Shown here: one piece after another, positions 43,867 through 56,080 of the stretch | How positions within the stretch are numbered: position 1 is the first letter of the stretch | How the letters are laid out: the number at the start of each line of letters is the position of its first letter | Origin: Lyophyllum atratum | Lineage: Eukaryota; Basidiomycota; Agaricomycetes; Agaricales; Lyophyllaceae | Length of the DNA stretch: 64,000 nt | Direction of reading: 5' to 3' | Assembly: GCA_014905825.1 (NCBI GenBank) | Contig: JACGCN010000011.1 | Coordinates: 124,001-188,000 of the forward strand | Notes under the pieces: generated by a model | The model's database searches: none | What the model was told of the DNA's origin: nothing | The model's input: the letters and a program-made list of their open reading frames with translations, nothing else | Made by a program: the position numbers and the translations under genes

Positions 43867-45491
43867 TTACATCTGTTCAATGGCAAATTGACGTTCCTGG
43901 ATTCTTGTATCATGGAAGGCCGGTAACAAGTCCTTCACCTGCTTCCATTCGGGTTCAAAACGCGCGGGACGCATGGAGATACCTGTCAGGTTAGGAAATA
44001 GGTCTGTCAAGAAGGACGCGACTATTGCCGGCTGGAGGGCGAATACCACGGACTTCAATTCAAGGGATTGGAGAGAGGCACATGTGGCACCGCCACCAGG
44101 CCTGCGGCTACACGATGCTGTAGATTCTGGGTTGCAGGGGAGACGCACAGAGGAGACATGAGGCCAGTACTTGGCGATCGATACGAGCCCATCCAGTGAC
44201 ATTGCGCCATCACGGTCCCAGCTCGATGTGGACCCGTATTTAAATTGAGTCATCTTCGGCCAAGCCATGGCCATTCTCTCGAAAGAAAGATGGTCTAGCT
44301 GGAATGCACAATAAAAATCGAGGTTGATGTATTCTAGGTTTCCGAATGCGAGGAGGGGAGCTATGGTGGTGGGGGTAATGATGTGTGCATCTGAAACTCC
44401 AGACGGAATATTCGTATTCTGCTTGATATCGAGTTTGCAAAGGTGAGAATGAACGCAATGGGTCTCCAAAACCTCGAAGAAACGGAGAACTTCCGACCCG
44501 ACGGGGGGATATGTGGTCGCGATCTCCAGTCTACGAAGATGACGAGGATGCATGCGATCGAATAGTTTAGAGCATCGGCCAAGGTTTTCCGTAGTGATTG
44601 CCAAATATATGAGCTGCTGAAACGGGGGTTGCCCTTCTGGAAGAGACGATACAATATGTTCGCCGGTATTCGCAACTCTGAGGGTGTGCAACGTTGGGGA
44701 AGCTGCGAGAGTTCGTAATGCAGGGTCGGGTAAGATAAACTTGCTGCAATTTAAGAACTCAAGGCACGCAAACCCTTCAACTAGTCCTACAAAAGTCGGT
44801 CCAATGTCAATGTAGTTGCGCCTGTGATTCTCGAAGAGCCGAAATCTTCTAAGATTAGGTGCCTTGGTCCCGAAAGAGTCCAGAACGGACGGGAAAACAA
44901 AATGCGGGTCTTCCGCGGGGAACAAGAGCTCGACGCTACGCAGGCTTGGTCCTAGAAAAAGGCCGATATAAGGCAATTGGTCTTCCCTCAATCTCAAATC
45001 CAGTAGATTCGGGAATGTAATCGCATGGTTGAGAGAAAGGACTTGGAGAACATGATGGTCGAATTTCTGATTTCTCATAACGGGATGTTGGGTTATGTCT
45101 CCTGCATAAGGCAAAGCAAACCCCAAGCGTCGTACACGGCGAGCATACGGCTTGCATGGAGCCCAATCTTTAGACGTGGTCGCTCGTCGGAGAGACTGAC
45201 ACAGAAACACGGGGAGTGAGTTTTCAAGCCGTCACAAGGATGATTTTCCATTCGTACCACAGTTCGGTCAACCAGCTGCCATATATCTGCACCCATACAA
45301 CGAACAAGGGGAGCCACGCTCGGCAGTGTATGCCAGAGAACGTCACAAGCTGGGTTATAGAATGCCTGGCATGTGGTTGCGAGTGCGGCCATGTCTTTCG
45401 GCCCGGAATGATCACCATCGTAGTAGAGAAAGTTAAAAACGAGGCGCAAAATCTCGACGATCTTCAAGCAGGGGTGCATCCTGTCAGGCAT
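43867..45491 (-). CDS. F-box / leucine-rich-repeat-like protein (520 aa)
   Basis: Exon 1 (45491-45258) holds the F-box-like start (VEILRLVFNFL, LATTCQAFYNPACDVLWHTL). Exon 2 (45195-43867) follows a 62-nt GTACGA...GTCAG intron in phase 0. The rest is a run of leucine-rich strands (LLDLRLREDQLPYIGLFLGP, LRRFRLFENHRRN, LEYINLDFYCAFQL) ending in LFPNLTGISM. It is probably an SCF ubiquitin-ligase adaptor. A strong donor-like GTAAGTATC overlaps the stop codon region (43868-43860), so a further 3' exon is possible. Confidence 0.82.
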
Positions 45492-47648
45492 TTAGTTTCT
45501 GGGGCGAAAAATAGTGAGATGGGCTATACCTCTTAGTCGATGTCGAGATGTCGGACTGGATAGAAGAAGTCGGAGCAGTGACGAACCGCAGAAGGCAAGA
45601 TTACGATCATAAGCAATGTTAAGCATCACAAAGCGTTATCAACACCAGGCTCTGCTTCTTCCATTTCGGGACCAGCCACCTTGCACTCGAACGCGTAAGG
45701 TGGAGGAAGCTGAAAATTTGCCTGAAGGACAGCACAGGATAATGTTATGCGTCACCGCATTCCTGTGAAAATGAAGCTGCAAGTGGTGGAACGTCCACCA
45801 GCGAGGATGGGATGTCTCGTATCAATGTATGTTTGCCCCTACTTACAACAAGCTAACGATCCCAGATTAGACTCAACCCTTCGCACTTGGATCTGGGTTT
45901 TATTTTAACTACGTCAAAGGACCCATACAGGTGTACTCGAAGCGTCAAGGCCGGGTTCGACTCGTCGTATGTCGCGATGTGCCGGGAAACGGGTTCAGCG
46001 AGGAGCCTCTACATACAGTTCCGGAGCTGGACGTCGGACCCCCAATCGACGAAGATACTCGAGACTCTGTACGCCCAACGAGTTCCGTTCGTCGTTGAGA
46101 TTCGAATGGACCTTGGTCGCCGAGTGACGAAGCTGCTACTTATCAAGGCGGAGGTTGCCATCAGATTTCCGACAGGAATAATATCAAGAATCGCGCTCGC
46201 GGGAAGCATCGGCGATACCTACCTTGATCATATGAGTCCTGGTATGTATCCTGCGCTCAAGACCAAGACAGATATCACAAGTCCGTACTCCGCGACGCAG
46301 ACCCACGAACTTGGCACCCCACGTTCAGCAGGTACCTTCCGTATCATATCATAACTTCCAGCTTCCAACCTTCAATCGGTGGAGTCCCCACTCATCTGCC
46401 AGTGCGGGGATCTCGCTCCGAGTGCCGCGATGTCAAATTACCCCAGGAAATCAAGCGGTTCTCTGCGCCCTTCGATCATAAATGATCCCTCGAATTTGCA
46501 AAGTTGCAAGCGCCACTACCACAGGTGCCAAGGGTTCGAAAAAGGCGCTTGTATATCTGTAGGTACGTAGCCTGTAGGTGTCATGACTAGCCTCATTTTG
46601 GTTCCTTAGCTGTGTCTCGTCGTGATTCTGCCTTTGGTCTCCCGCCCACTCCGGGCAGGGACGCTATGCTTAAAGAATAACTCGAACTCTTGGAGTTATC
46701 ACGCGCCACGCTTTCTTGGACACACGGCGCTCAAGACACCCCCGGGGCGCTTTCAAGTTCACCCACTGCCCCACGGGCCACTGTCACTATGGGGTCGGCG
46801 CGCATGGACCGCTCGCGCCTATCCCTAAGTTCAAAATCCAATTATGAGCAATATGAATAAGCGGCTGCTCTTAATATATGTTCTCGCCGTCGGTGCTATC
46901 TCGTTATAGCCTTCTCAGCTCGCATCGTGTCGGCGCGTCTTGCTGGGTCCGTTGGGATGGTTAATTTATATCGGATGGCCCAAGTCGAGCAGACCTGTTA
47001 AGTATTCGACTAGAAGACACGATAGGAAGCGCTGGTGACCTTACGAATAAAAAACCGTGTAACAGGGTGATACGAGAAATCTCAGCGAAACCATTGACTG
47101 AGAGGCTATCAATTCCCCGCCATTTAATATTCAGTCGTGGTGAAGTTACAAGTAGCCCCTAGTCTCCCCTAGTAGCCCCTGTCCGTTTGTCATTATTTGC
47201 CATCAACGTCAGATTCGACTCACGGCAAAGAATTTGAACTGACCCGATCATGATCATCCTCCATCACCGTACGGCGTACGCGTCTCCTCCACGTGTAAAA
47301 CATATTTCCCGACCGCCCGGGATATTTCATACGAATCACCGTACGCATAAGGCTATTTCCTGCTACACTATCCTCTGAAAACAGCGCAGCTCCACACCCA
47401 AAATCACTCCTCCACGTGGAAAAATGGCAAAACCGAGGTTGCACATGGGTAACACCGTCGAAGCGAGCTTCCCGGCTTCTCGGACCCCCATCCCGATACC
47501 CCTCTACTACACGCACCACCCCGCATGACCTCAGTGGCCCTCAAGTTTTGGCATTCGAAGCGGGTCTTGTGAACTGATAGAGTATATATTAGGGACGTCT
47601 TCTGAGTGTTCGAATTCCCAAGCCCGGGTCTCCACAGGCATCACGACC
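45492..47648. other. Intergenic region of 2.2 kb with one doubtful ORF
   Basis: A plus-strand frame at 45887-46354 (155 codons) is preceded by an acceptor-like CCCAG and has moderately protein-like content. A second frame is open over the same DNA and I recognise neither. Short direct repeats of AGTAGCCCCTAG type occur near 47150-47185. A TATA-like TATATATT near 47580 may serve the downstream transporter. Confidence 0.4.
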
Positions 47649-49819
47649 ATGACTTCTCTCGACGAAAAACGGCACGACGCACATGAGAACGAGAATGAGA
47701 AGGGGAGCAGCGAGAATGGGAACGATAATAATGACCTGGCGGAGGTGGTGCGCGATATCGATACGGGGGAGATCAATGAGCTGGCTGTAGTGGCGGAGGG
47801 GGAGGAGAGGACGACGTGGTTCGTGTGGATTCTTGTCCTGTGTTCCACGATATCGGGGCTGCTCTTTGGTGCGTGACGCTTCCGCTTCTCTTTTTCACAT
47901 ATTGAGCGACACGGTGATTAGGTTACGATACCGGTGTTATTTCTGGAGCGCTCGTGAGCATAGGCACGGATCTTGGGCCCGAGCTATTGTCCAACACACA
48001 GAAGGTTCGTCCACCACACATTTCAGATTGTCGAATAAACCGCAGAGCTAACATCCTGCGCAGGAATTTATCACATCATCCACGACTCTGGGGGCCCTTC
48101 TCGGCGGTCTCGTAGCTGGCGTGCTCTCAGACTGGACAGGTCGTCGTCCGGTCCTCGCCATCGCTGATGTTATATTCATCGGAGGTGCCATTGGACAAGC
48201 TGTCTCTCATGACGTATGGGCCATGGTTAGTCTCTCTCCCGCCTCCTTCTGGACCATAGCAGCCTCACCGCGAACCCAAAACAGATCGGCGGTCGTTTCC
48301 TCATTGGAATCGGTGTAGGCCTAGCGTCGTGCATCTCTCCCCTCTACATCCAAGAACTCTCGCCCACCCGCCTACGCGGACGAATGGTCGTGCTGAAGTG
48401 AGTGAATTGGTCTATCTTTGGTTTCGCCTGTTGACAGCGTCTCAAGTGTCGTTATGATCACCCTTGGACAAGTCATAGCCTATGGCATCGGCGCGGGCTT
48501 TGCGAACATCCACGGCGGGTGGAGGTGGATGGTGGGTCTTGGCGCTGTTCCAGCAGGCGTCCAATTCGTGCTCCTGTTCTTCCTCCCTGAAAGCCGTGAG
48601 TTGATATCTAAAGTGGTTTCAAGCTTCGAAGAGCTAATCTTTGGTGTTTTTGTAGCGCGTATCCTCATTCGAAGAGGTAATATGGCCCAGGCCCATGCTA
48701 TCATGGCGAAGATCTACGCTTTTGCGAGACCCGAGGAGGTTGATCTCAAGGTTAGTCCTCCGTAATGTCTTAATCTTTCGAGCCTCTGACCAACGCGCTC
48801 CAGGTCAAAGTGCTTCACGCCGCTGTGCAAAGAAGTATCGAAATCACAAACACGACAACCTTCGTCCAACGCTCCAAGTCCATGCTATTCGACGCCGTCA
48901 ACCGTCGCGCCCTCAGTACGTCGCTCTTCCCAACCCCCTCCCCCAGCCAAAACTAATGCTCCCGCCCATACTAGTCGTCGGCTGCGGCATGCAAGCCTTC
49001 CAACAGCTCTGTGGATTCAACACCCTCATGTACTACTCCGCCACGCTCTTCAAATCGATCGGGTTCGACCAGCCCGTCGCCGTCGGCCTCATCATCTCGG
49101 GCACCAACTTCATCTTCACCCTCGTTGCCCTCAAGTGGATCGACAAGATCGGGAGGAGGAGAATTATGATCTGGAGTGCGCCCGGGATGGTGTTTGGGTT
49201 GACATTGGCTAGTATTTCGTTCCACTGTGCGTCTCTCTCCGCCTTGGTTCTCTTGGCCTGGGCAGTAGGAAATTGACCACGTGACCTGATAGTCCTCACC
49301 AAGAAGACGGGCGGCGACCTCGTCGATGGGACGCAATACTCGACGGCTTGGTCTGCGATCGTGTTGATATCCATGATCATCTTCGTCGCGTCCTACGCTA
49401 CCGGTCTCGGGAATGTGCCCTGGCAGCAGGGCGAGCTCTTCGGGCTCGAAGGTCAGTCCCCGGCCCTCATCTCCACTACTCTTGCCCCATAACTCACACA
49501 TCCGCTTCTCCCCCTAGTCCGCGGCCTGGGCACCTCCCTCTCCACAGCGACGAACTGGGCCGGCAACCTCCTCATCGGCTCGACCTACCTCTCCCTCATG
49601 GCCAAAATCACGCCCGCCGGCGCATTCGGGTTCTACGCCGGCCTCTGTTTCCTCGGCTGGCTCTTCGTCCTCGCGTGCTTCCCGGAGACGGCGGGGCTGA
49701 GTCTGGAGGAGGTGAAGATGGTGTTTAGGAATGGGTTTGGGATTGGGGAGAGTGCGAGGTTGAGGAGGGCGAAGAAGGAGATGAAGGAGAGAGAGAAGGG
49801 GAGGGAGAGGGAGGCGTGA
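47649..49819 (+). CDS. MFS sugar/inositol transporter (551 aa)
   Basis: Ten exons: 47649-47868, 47922-48004, 48064-48225, 48285-48397, 48438-48595, 48656-48750, 48804-48915, 48975-49226, 49293-49451, 49518-49819. The protein has an acidic cytosolic N-terminus and twelve expected spans. The sugar-porter signatures are present: [44 protein letters not shown], the LPESPR box after span 6, DKIGRRR, and [11 protein letters not shown] after span 12. The Q-rich span 7 ([20 protein letters not shown]) is typical of the myo-inositol/proton symporter branch (ITR1-like) and of polyol carriers. The substrate is inferred as inositol or a related polyol, with moderate certainty. Confidence 0.93.
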
Positions 49820-50151
49820 GGCTGAGAAGGGCTCGTCCCTTCCTTCTCAGCAGATCTAGAGTACAGTTTAGCGCTGTGAATCAGTGTGATACGGCGACAC
49901 GCTCGCCCTGTATATTTTACGCGATGTCGCATCAGTCATGTCTTCACCCTGTAACTTGGGTGACTCCGGAAATGCCTTTGCACGCTGTCAGTGCCACGGC
50001 TGACAGGTATACACATTTGGTTAATCGTTTGTCATGATTTTTCTCATTTAGTCTTATGTGACCAGCCCGAGCCCGAAGTTTTGTTCAAACCAGATGTACT
50101 GACCCTGCGTCTCTGAAGATACAGCTCGTCTCGCTGGGTTGAAAACGTATG
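49820..50151. other. Short convergent intergenic region
   Basis: Lies between two converging genes and holds both 3' ends. No other feature seen. Confidence 0.5.
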
Positions 50152-52057
50152 TCATATCTTGGTCGCAGTCCAGAAAGCGGCATGGTAGATGTACCCGAGC
50201 ATTCCTTCAGAATTAGTGGTATACGTGGTATCGATCGTTCGCTCGTTCTGCATTCGGGTATCATTTGCGCAGGAGCGTGCGCTCGTGAGACAGTGAAAAG
50301 GGATGGGAGCAGGTTAGGGCTTACTGAGAGCTCGAAACCTATTTGGCGTGCCAGAGCTTTTACCTCTTCCAGGTCGAGCTCGACCGACGTGTCGTTCGTG
50401 TTGTTGTTTTCAAAGTGCCAGAGGAGTGGCCCTGGCCAGATCACTTGAGCGAATGCAAGGCAAAGCGGCGGGGGGGATGGACGCCAGGGCTCACCAAGGT
50501 TAATCCACACGCCACCTGGGGCCAGAATGCGGTGGATGATGCGCAGGTAGTTTACGATATTTTTAGCCTGTCTCACCATTCAACATGCTATACAACAGCA
50601 TAGACACGTTTGAAAGGCACTTACGGTGTCGATGAAGAAGCATGTCAGGATGGCGTCCCATTCGCCGGCTTGGGGTTCATTTGGATCCGTTTCCACACCG
50701 TAGATCTCTTCGAAATCGCCTGGGGGAGGAGAGCCTTTTTGACACGGACAGGCCAGGAGGCGGGTGTGACGCACTCACCAGCAACGAGGGAGAAATTAGA
50801 GCCGGATGGCAGCGCAGACGGCAGGACGTCTGGAATGGAAATTGGCTGAAGCATCGCCTGGCGCGAGGCGACGTTGGAGAAGCTGTGGACGTAGGGATAA
50901 AACGTGTATTTCCCGATCGAATCAGTCCTTTGCGAGGAGAGACAATGAGCCATGTAGATTCATGTGGTGGGCAAGTCTGTGCCATACTTGTTCAAGATCA
51001 GGAATGACGAGAGTAGCATGTAATGCGAGAACTCGTTTCCTTGACATGCGAATCCTGCGTTTAGGGGGGGCATCTATTACTTTAGGCGCGCCGCGCGTCT
51101 AATAGAAGGACGTACCCATGTTTGCCACGTCGTATGCCAGACGTCCAAGCCCCGCGCCAGGTACCAGGACTCTAAGCTTTGTTCTATTAACGGAAATGAC
51201 GGAAGTTGAGTGTTCAGCGGAAAGGGGCCAATTCGTACAATCCACCTTTCGTTGAGCGGGACATGTGAGAAATGCTGGACAAGCGCGTCTTTCATTGGTT
51301 TGTAGCACGCATCGCGTTCTTCTCTGCCCTGGTGCGTCAGGCGTGAGGAACGTGTGGCCGAAGAGAAACGATGGTTAAGGCACCTGTTCACTCCAGTCCC
51401 GTACAAATTGTTTGAGTGTGCTGCGCAGCTTGTCCATATCGAAGTCCGTAGGTCTATATTTTCGTCGCGGCCCGAGCGGACCATGTGATCCATGCGAATG
51501 GTCATGATTATGAGAAGAGCGCGAATGCGAGTGTGAGTGCGAATGGGAATGCGAGGAGGGTGAAGGTTTTGCTGCATCGCGGCTTCATCTTGGACATGAA
51601 ACAATTTGACATGATGAAATGGGCGCACTTGTATCATCCGCGCCACCTGACATATCCTCCGCTTCATCTCCGTCAGGTTCTATGGCATGCCCAAATATCT
51701 CAGGGTTCGCGACGATCTCTGAAAGGAAGTCTGCATTGACTCGAATCGCGTCGTCGACTTCATCGAGCTTATGTTTATAGCCAAGCTTCTCTAAGACTTC
51801 TTGATCTGCCTGGGGAAGGCGATAGATGTCTTTTCTGCGACGGTTGTTCGCTGCTAGCTGCCACACGTCTTCATCGATAAGAAAGATAACCCTAAGACAG
51901 AATTAAACGTCCGGCGTACCGAATACTGCGCGTAATTTCGGAATGTCGTTATCACATTTGAGAAATGAATCCCTTCTAGATAACTATCAATTTGCAAGAG
52001 TTATCCCTTACAATTGAAAAACATACCTTCTTCCATATCGGAGGATGTGGGGGTCAT
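50152..52057 (-). CDS. Carnosine N-methyltransferase-like (N2227 family), 413 aa
   Basis: Twelve exons: 52057-52027, 51975-51920, 51857-51629, 51571-51384, 51328-51239, 51176-51116, 51054-50988, 50927-50779, 50719-50625, 50567-50495, 50431-50325, 50247-50152, all in phase. The SAM-binding loop is LRVLVPGAGLGRLAYDVA, followed by the family-specific NEFSHYMLLSSF. Further landmarks are FYPYVHSFSN, GEWDAILTCFFIDTAKNIV, GGVWINLGPLLWHFEN, ELDLEEVKALARQIGFEL and the C-terminal MLGYIYHAAFWTATK. In animals and yeast the enzyme methylates carnosine or related His-containing peptides to anserine-like products. An unusual His/Ser repeat (HSHSHSHSHS, then HNHDHSHGSHG) sits in the linker near residues 110-135, encoded at about 51480-51560. 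Confidence 0.93.
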
Positions 52058-52227
52058 TTTGGATACCAGAGTGGAGGCCGCTGTGCCTAGATTATTGCAG
52101 AATGAGACTGCTGTTCGGATCGGATGCATATGTATTTCGGAATTCGGATATGCATCTTTGGCAATGTTTACCAAAGGCCTTGATCATTCAACTTCTTACC
52201 TGAGCACCACCAAGCTCGACATCCACC
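52058..52227. promoter_or_regulatory. 170-bp bidirectional promoter region (CARNMT / ISY1)
   Basis: The two ATG codons (52057 on minus, 52228 on plus) are 170 bp apart with no other gene between. Both 5' UTRs and promoters must fit here. No TATA box is evident, consistent with two housekeeping genes. Confidence 0.6.
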
Positions 52228-53411
52228 ATGGTGCGTACGACGTCCCTTCACTATGCAAGTCAACTAAATCTGTGTTATCTGTAGGCTCGTAATGAGGAAA
52301 AAGCACAATCTATGCTGTATCGGTTTCGTGAGGCGCAAGCCGCCGAGCTTGGCTTGGGCACAAGGTCAGATCGACGACCGCGCATGGCAAGCGCCTGCAA
52401 AAGTCTAAGGGAGTGCGAACGATGGAGGGGAGAAATACTACGAGAAATTAGCAGGAAGGTCTCCAAAATCCAGGACGGTGCGTCATATGCAAATTTCTAC
52501 CGGACATCCTACTGACACTGTGGAACATTGAAGCTGGTCTCACCGACTATGAAGTCCGTGACTTGAACGACGAAATCAACAAACTGATGCGTGAGAAGCG
52601 CCATTGGGAGAACCAGATTGTGGCTTTAGGAGGCGCTAACTATCGGCGTAATGTCGCAATGCTGGATGAAGAAGGGAAGGAAGTGCCAGGAACCAAAGGT
52701 TACAAGTGCGTAATGCCGATTTTCATCTGCGTAGACACTGAACCAACGTTCATTAGGTATTTTGGCCGCGCTAAAGATCTCCCCGGTGTGCGGGAGCTGT
52801 TCCAAGGTCGTAAGAAAGAAGAGGAAGAAGAAAATCAGGCGCTTGCCTATTATAAGAAATTCATGAATCAAGGGCCTTCTTACTATGGTGACCTTGACGA
52901 GGAAGATGGAACGTTGCTGGAGTACGAACGTCAAGCAGAGGAAGAAGGTACGCCTACTCGGCCCTTTTTCCGTCGTAACAAAAAGCCTGACGAATCCCCT
53001 TCAGATTGGGAAGAGGCTTACTCGAATGTCCGCGAGACACTTGGCCTTTCTTCTCATGACCCATTACCGAAAGTACCGCGGCCACATCATACCGCCTCAC
53101 CATCTTCACATGTTGCGGCGCAGGGTCCATCTTCGAAACGAAAGACGGCGGACGAGGAAGATGTTGATATGGCACCCCCGGACGAGAAACCTAAACGGTC
53201 CAAATCTGATGACCGGACCCCTCCCCTTCCCGCGATTGATACCGACGCAGCCCATACCCATGCCGCCGCTGCTGCTTCGTATATTCCATTCCTAGAGACT
53301 GAACATCTACTTCCTCCCGTAATGCCAACAAGGCAGGAAATGGACGCGGTGCTCCTTACGCTCAGGAAGAAAGCACTTGTAGAGGAGTACTTCGGTGAGG
53401 AAGGGTCATGA
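52228..53411 (+). CDS. ISY1: Pre-mRNA-splicing factor ISY1
   Basis: Exons 52228-52230, 52285-52477, 52534-52705 and 52757-53411, giving 340 aa. The first coding exon is only the ATG, followed at once by a GTGCGT donor. After splicing, the start MARNEEKAQSMLYRFREAQA is the hallmark of ISY1. The other signatures are ECERWRGEILREISRKVSKI, LNDEINKLMREKRHWENQIV, YFGRAKDLPGVRELF and YYGDLDEEDGTLLEYE. ISY1 belongs to the NineTeen-associated (Prp19/Cef1) complex and stabilises the spliceosome around the first catalytic step. The C-terminal third is Pro/Ser-rich with a short basic cluster (KPKRSKSDDR) that may be nuclear-localising. Confidence 0.96.
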
Positions 53412-54455
53412 TGGGCTTCCGCCAAGATGCGTATACGTTACTCGGTTGTTAGTACCTGATACCTTGGGAATCCGACGTATGAGGGTGATTCCAGGGCGTT
53501 GGTTATCGTGGTGTGTGTCCCGTATGCTCTTCGTCTCCTCTCGATATCTTGAGGACCTCTTGAGACAGAATAGATTCGTGACCTCATCGATATGAATTGC
53601 ACTAAAGTTAAATTAGTTGGCGCTCCGCAACGTCGACGTCGTTGTCTGGATTAGTACAACACGTGTCCCGACGATGCCCCTGCCTCTCCTGGTCCCTTGA
53701 TGTGGCCTGATTACCTGGATACGTAAGTTCAAGTCACCGACACCCTGAGATAGGCACATGGGACCCTCCGCTCAAAGTCCTCGCTGCTTGTTGCACTGTT
53801 AACCGTTCTTCTCTTGCCCAGGCGTATCTCCTGAGGAACGAAAATTCTACATCTTTCAGTGAGATTTTCTCGGATGACATATCCTCCGCAGGGTTCGATC
53901 GGAGAACTCCGTTTATCTGGCAACTCGGCGGTGGACCACTTCTATCAGACAACAATCGTTTCCCAGCGTCGCCGTCACAGTGGCGTTCGTACTCGCTTTC
54001 GACAGCTCCAATCAATCACTTGGTCCTCATGATCCCATGTTCCGGGACTTAATACAAGAGTTCACTCTAACCTTTGCGGTACTTCATTTCTATATCACCG
54101 CAGGCGCCGTACCCCAATAAACCGATTTTAGAACCTTGTAGGCGATGATGCTCTACTGTAGGTGTTCCTTCTCGATTTCTAGGCGCTGATTGTATGTACT
54201 TCCAGGTTCAAAGTGATTAAAGATCGTTCCTTTATGGAGACATCTTCTTCAACACATTCTGCTGCTTCATGATCTCGCGGTGTTCCAACCCTGACCGTTC
54301 ATCTCAGTACCTTTAAAGACTTCTATACCCTATTCGCTATCGTCGTCGTCGCTGCCTTGTTTCCATTTCTTCACTGGCACCAGCAGCCCCCTTATAAAGG
54401 ACGCGACCCTCATAATTAAAGGTGTCTTTGTCTGCGGCCCACTCTTTTGCCACAG
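53412..54455. other. Intergenic region of 1 kb, no gene seen
   Basis: A 93-codon minus-strand frame (54015-53734) has no splice partner or family likeness. Nothing else stands out. Confidence 0.45.
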
Positions 54456-56080
54456 ATGTCGCCCCGCGATCACCTTCCAAGGCTCGACGGCACACAGCTC
54501 GCTGCCGTCCTCGCTGAAAGTCTATTTTATGGTTCGTCGACAATAACATGGCTGCGCAGATCACTGATAAACCACTTGAACAGGTATATATTTTGTACTT
54601 CTAATCCAATGCACGGAGGCTTTGATCTTCCGTGCTAAGACTCGGGGGGAGAACCTCCTCAAGCCAATGCCGATCACTGCGGCAGTCCTGTTTGTGACGA
54701 TAACGGTTGTAAGTTTCTTTAATCCATCGATCATACTTACTTCTGCCTTCTAACCAACGTGGAAACTCTTCATAGCATTGGGTATTGGACCTAATGCTCG
54801 CTTTCGAAGCGTTCATTCGGCCAACAGACCCAGGCTACTGCGTAACCCCCACCGGCCTCAATCCCGCCGAGAAAGTGTACCTCAACCTGCCCGATGTCAA
54901 GAACGTCTTAACGTCAGGGTTCTACGTGCTCACAACGCTTGTCGGGGATGGATTCATGGTCCGTTGGCGAAGCACCTTTCTCGTCGCTCTTCACAATCTC
55001 TATACTTACCATTCGCTGGTCGCAGATATACCGTCTTTACATTGTGTGGTCGCGGAATTATTTTATCATCATCCCACCTGTCATTATGTGCGTTGCGCTC
55101 TCAAGTATGTCTCATTCTATGGCATTGCGCTTTCGAAATCTCATCTACCAATTTTAGTAACCGGAGGCATGGTTACATATTTGTTCTCCCAAGCAACAAC
55201 ACCGCTGTTCCAGGCAGCTGGTGCCTGGATCACATCCTGCTTCGTACTGACATTCCTGTGAGTAGTTACCACCTTACTGTTGGTATCCTGCTCACCGTCC
55301 CTCACTTAGTTGCAACTTGTACTCTACTGGTAAATCATGTCGGCAGCCACCGCAATGCTTCGATGACCTGAACTTCCATTGCCAGGTCTGATTGCTTTCC
55401 GGATCTTCCGCTCCAACAAACAGTTTGGAAGGGCGTCTGTAGACCTCGGGTCAGGTGTGAATGTGAGTACCCTCGAAAACAGATCATCAACTTTCATTTT
55501 GACGACGCCATTAGAAAATCATCGAAATTCTAGTGGAAAGTGCCGTATTATACGGGTACGTCAGTTTAAAGTATCTGTACATGCAGCCCGACTAAGGAAT
55601 ATCCAGCATCTGCATCACTCTTGCCCTGGGCACATACGTAGGCAACTCGAATGTTCAGTTCGCAGTGGTGGCGATAGTGAGTACCACCCATCTTAGGGCA
55701 ATATGATGGATTGATCTGACTGGATCCCTCCCCTAACAGAACGGACCAGTCATCGTTAGTATTTTACTACAAGTGCTCCGAAGGCCTGCCTCTGATCCTT
55801 CTTTCAGGGCATAATCTTCTGTATGATCGTTGCCCGCGCGCATCGCTCGGTCTACAGCACATCTCAACAGGTGTCGACGACTAACTCGAGGAACCGCCAT
55901 ATCAGCCACGCCATGCGGCCAATGGCAGTCAAGATCACAACACAGATCGAAGACTCCAGCGAACACTCCACTGACCCCAAAGGCGCTGACTTCGGAACCC
56001 CTCCTGGCTCGCCTAGGGTATATGACTATCAAACTAATCTCCAATCCTCCATAGGCTCAGTGCGTAAGGAGGAGGTGTAA
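54456..56080 (+). CDS. Seven-transmembrane protein of a mushroom-expanded family (352 aa)
   Basis: Eleven exons: 54456-54531, 54584-54708, 54776-54958, 55026-55104, 55158-55257, 55310-55329, 55386-55462, 55515-55555, 55607-55676, 55740-55754, 55808-56080; all phases agree. Seven hydrophobic stretches are seen, including GIYFVLLIQCTEALIF, ITAAVLFVTITVHWVLDLML, FIIIPPVIMCVAL, ITSCFVLTFLCNLYSTGLIA and ICITLALGTYVG. The conserved loop motifs NLPDVKNVLTSGFY and DGFMIYRLYIVWSRNY are typical of a large basidiomycete membrane family often compared with GPCRs. The cytosolic tail is polar and acidic. A receptor-like role is an inference. Two exons are very short (20 and 15 nt). Confidence 0.85.
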
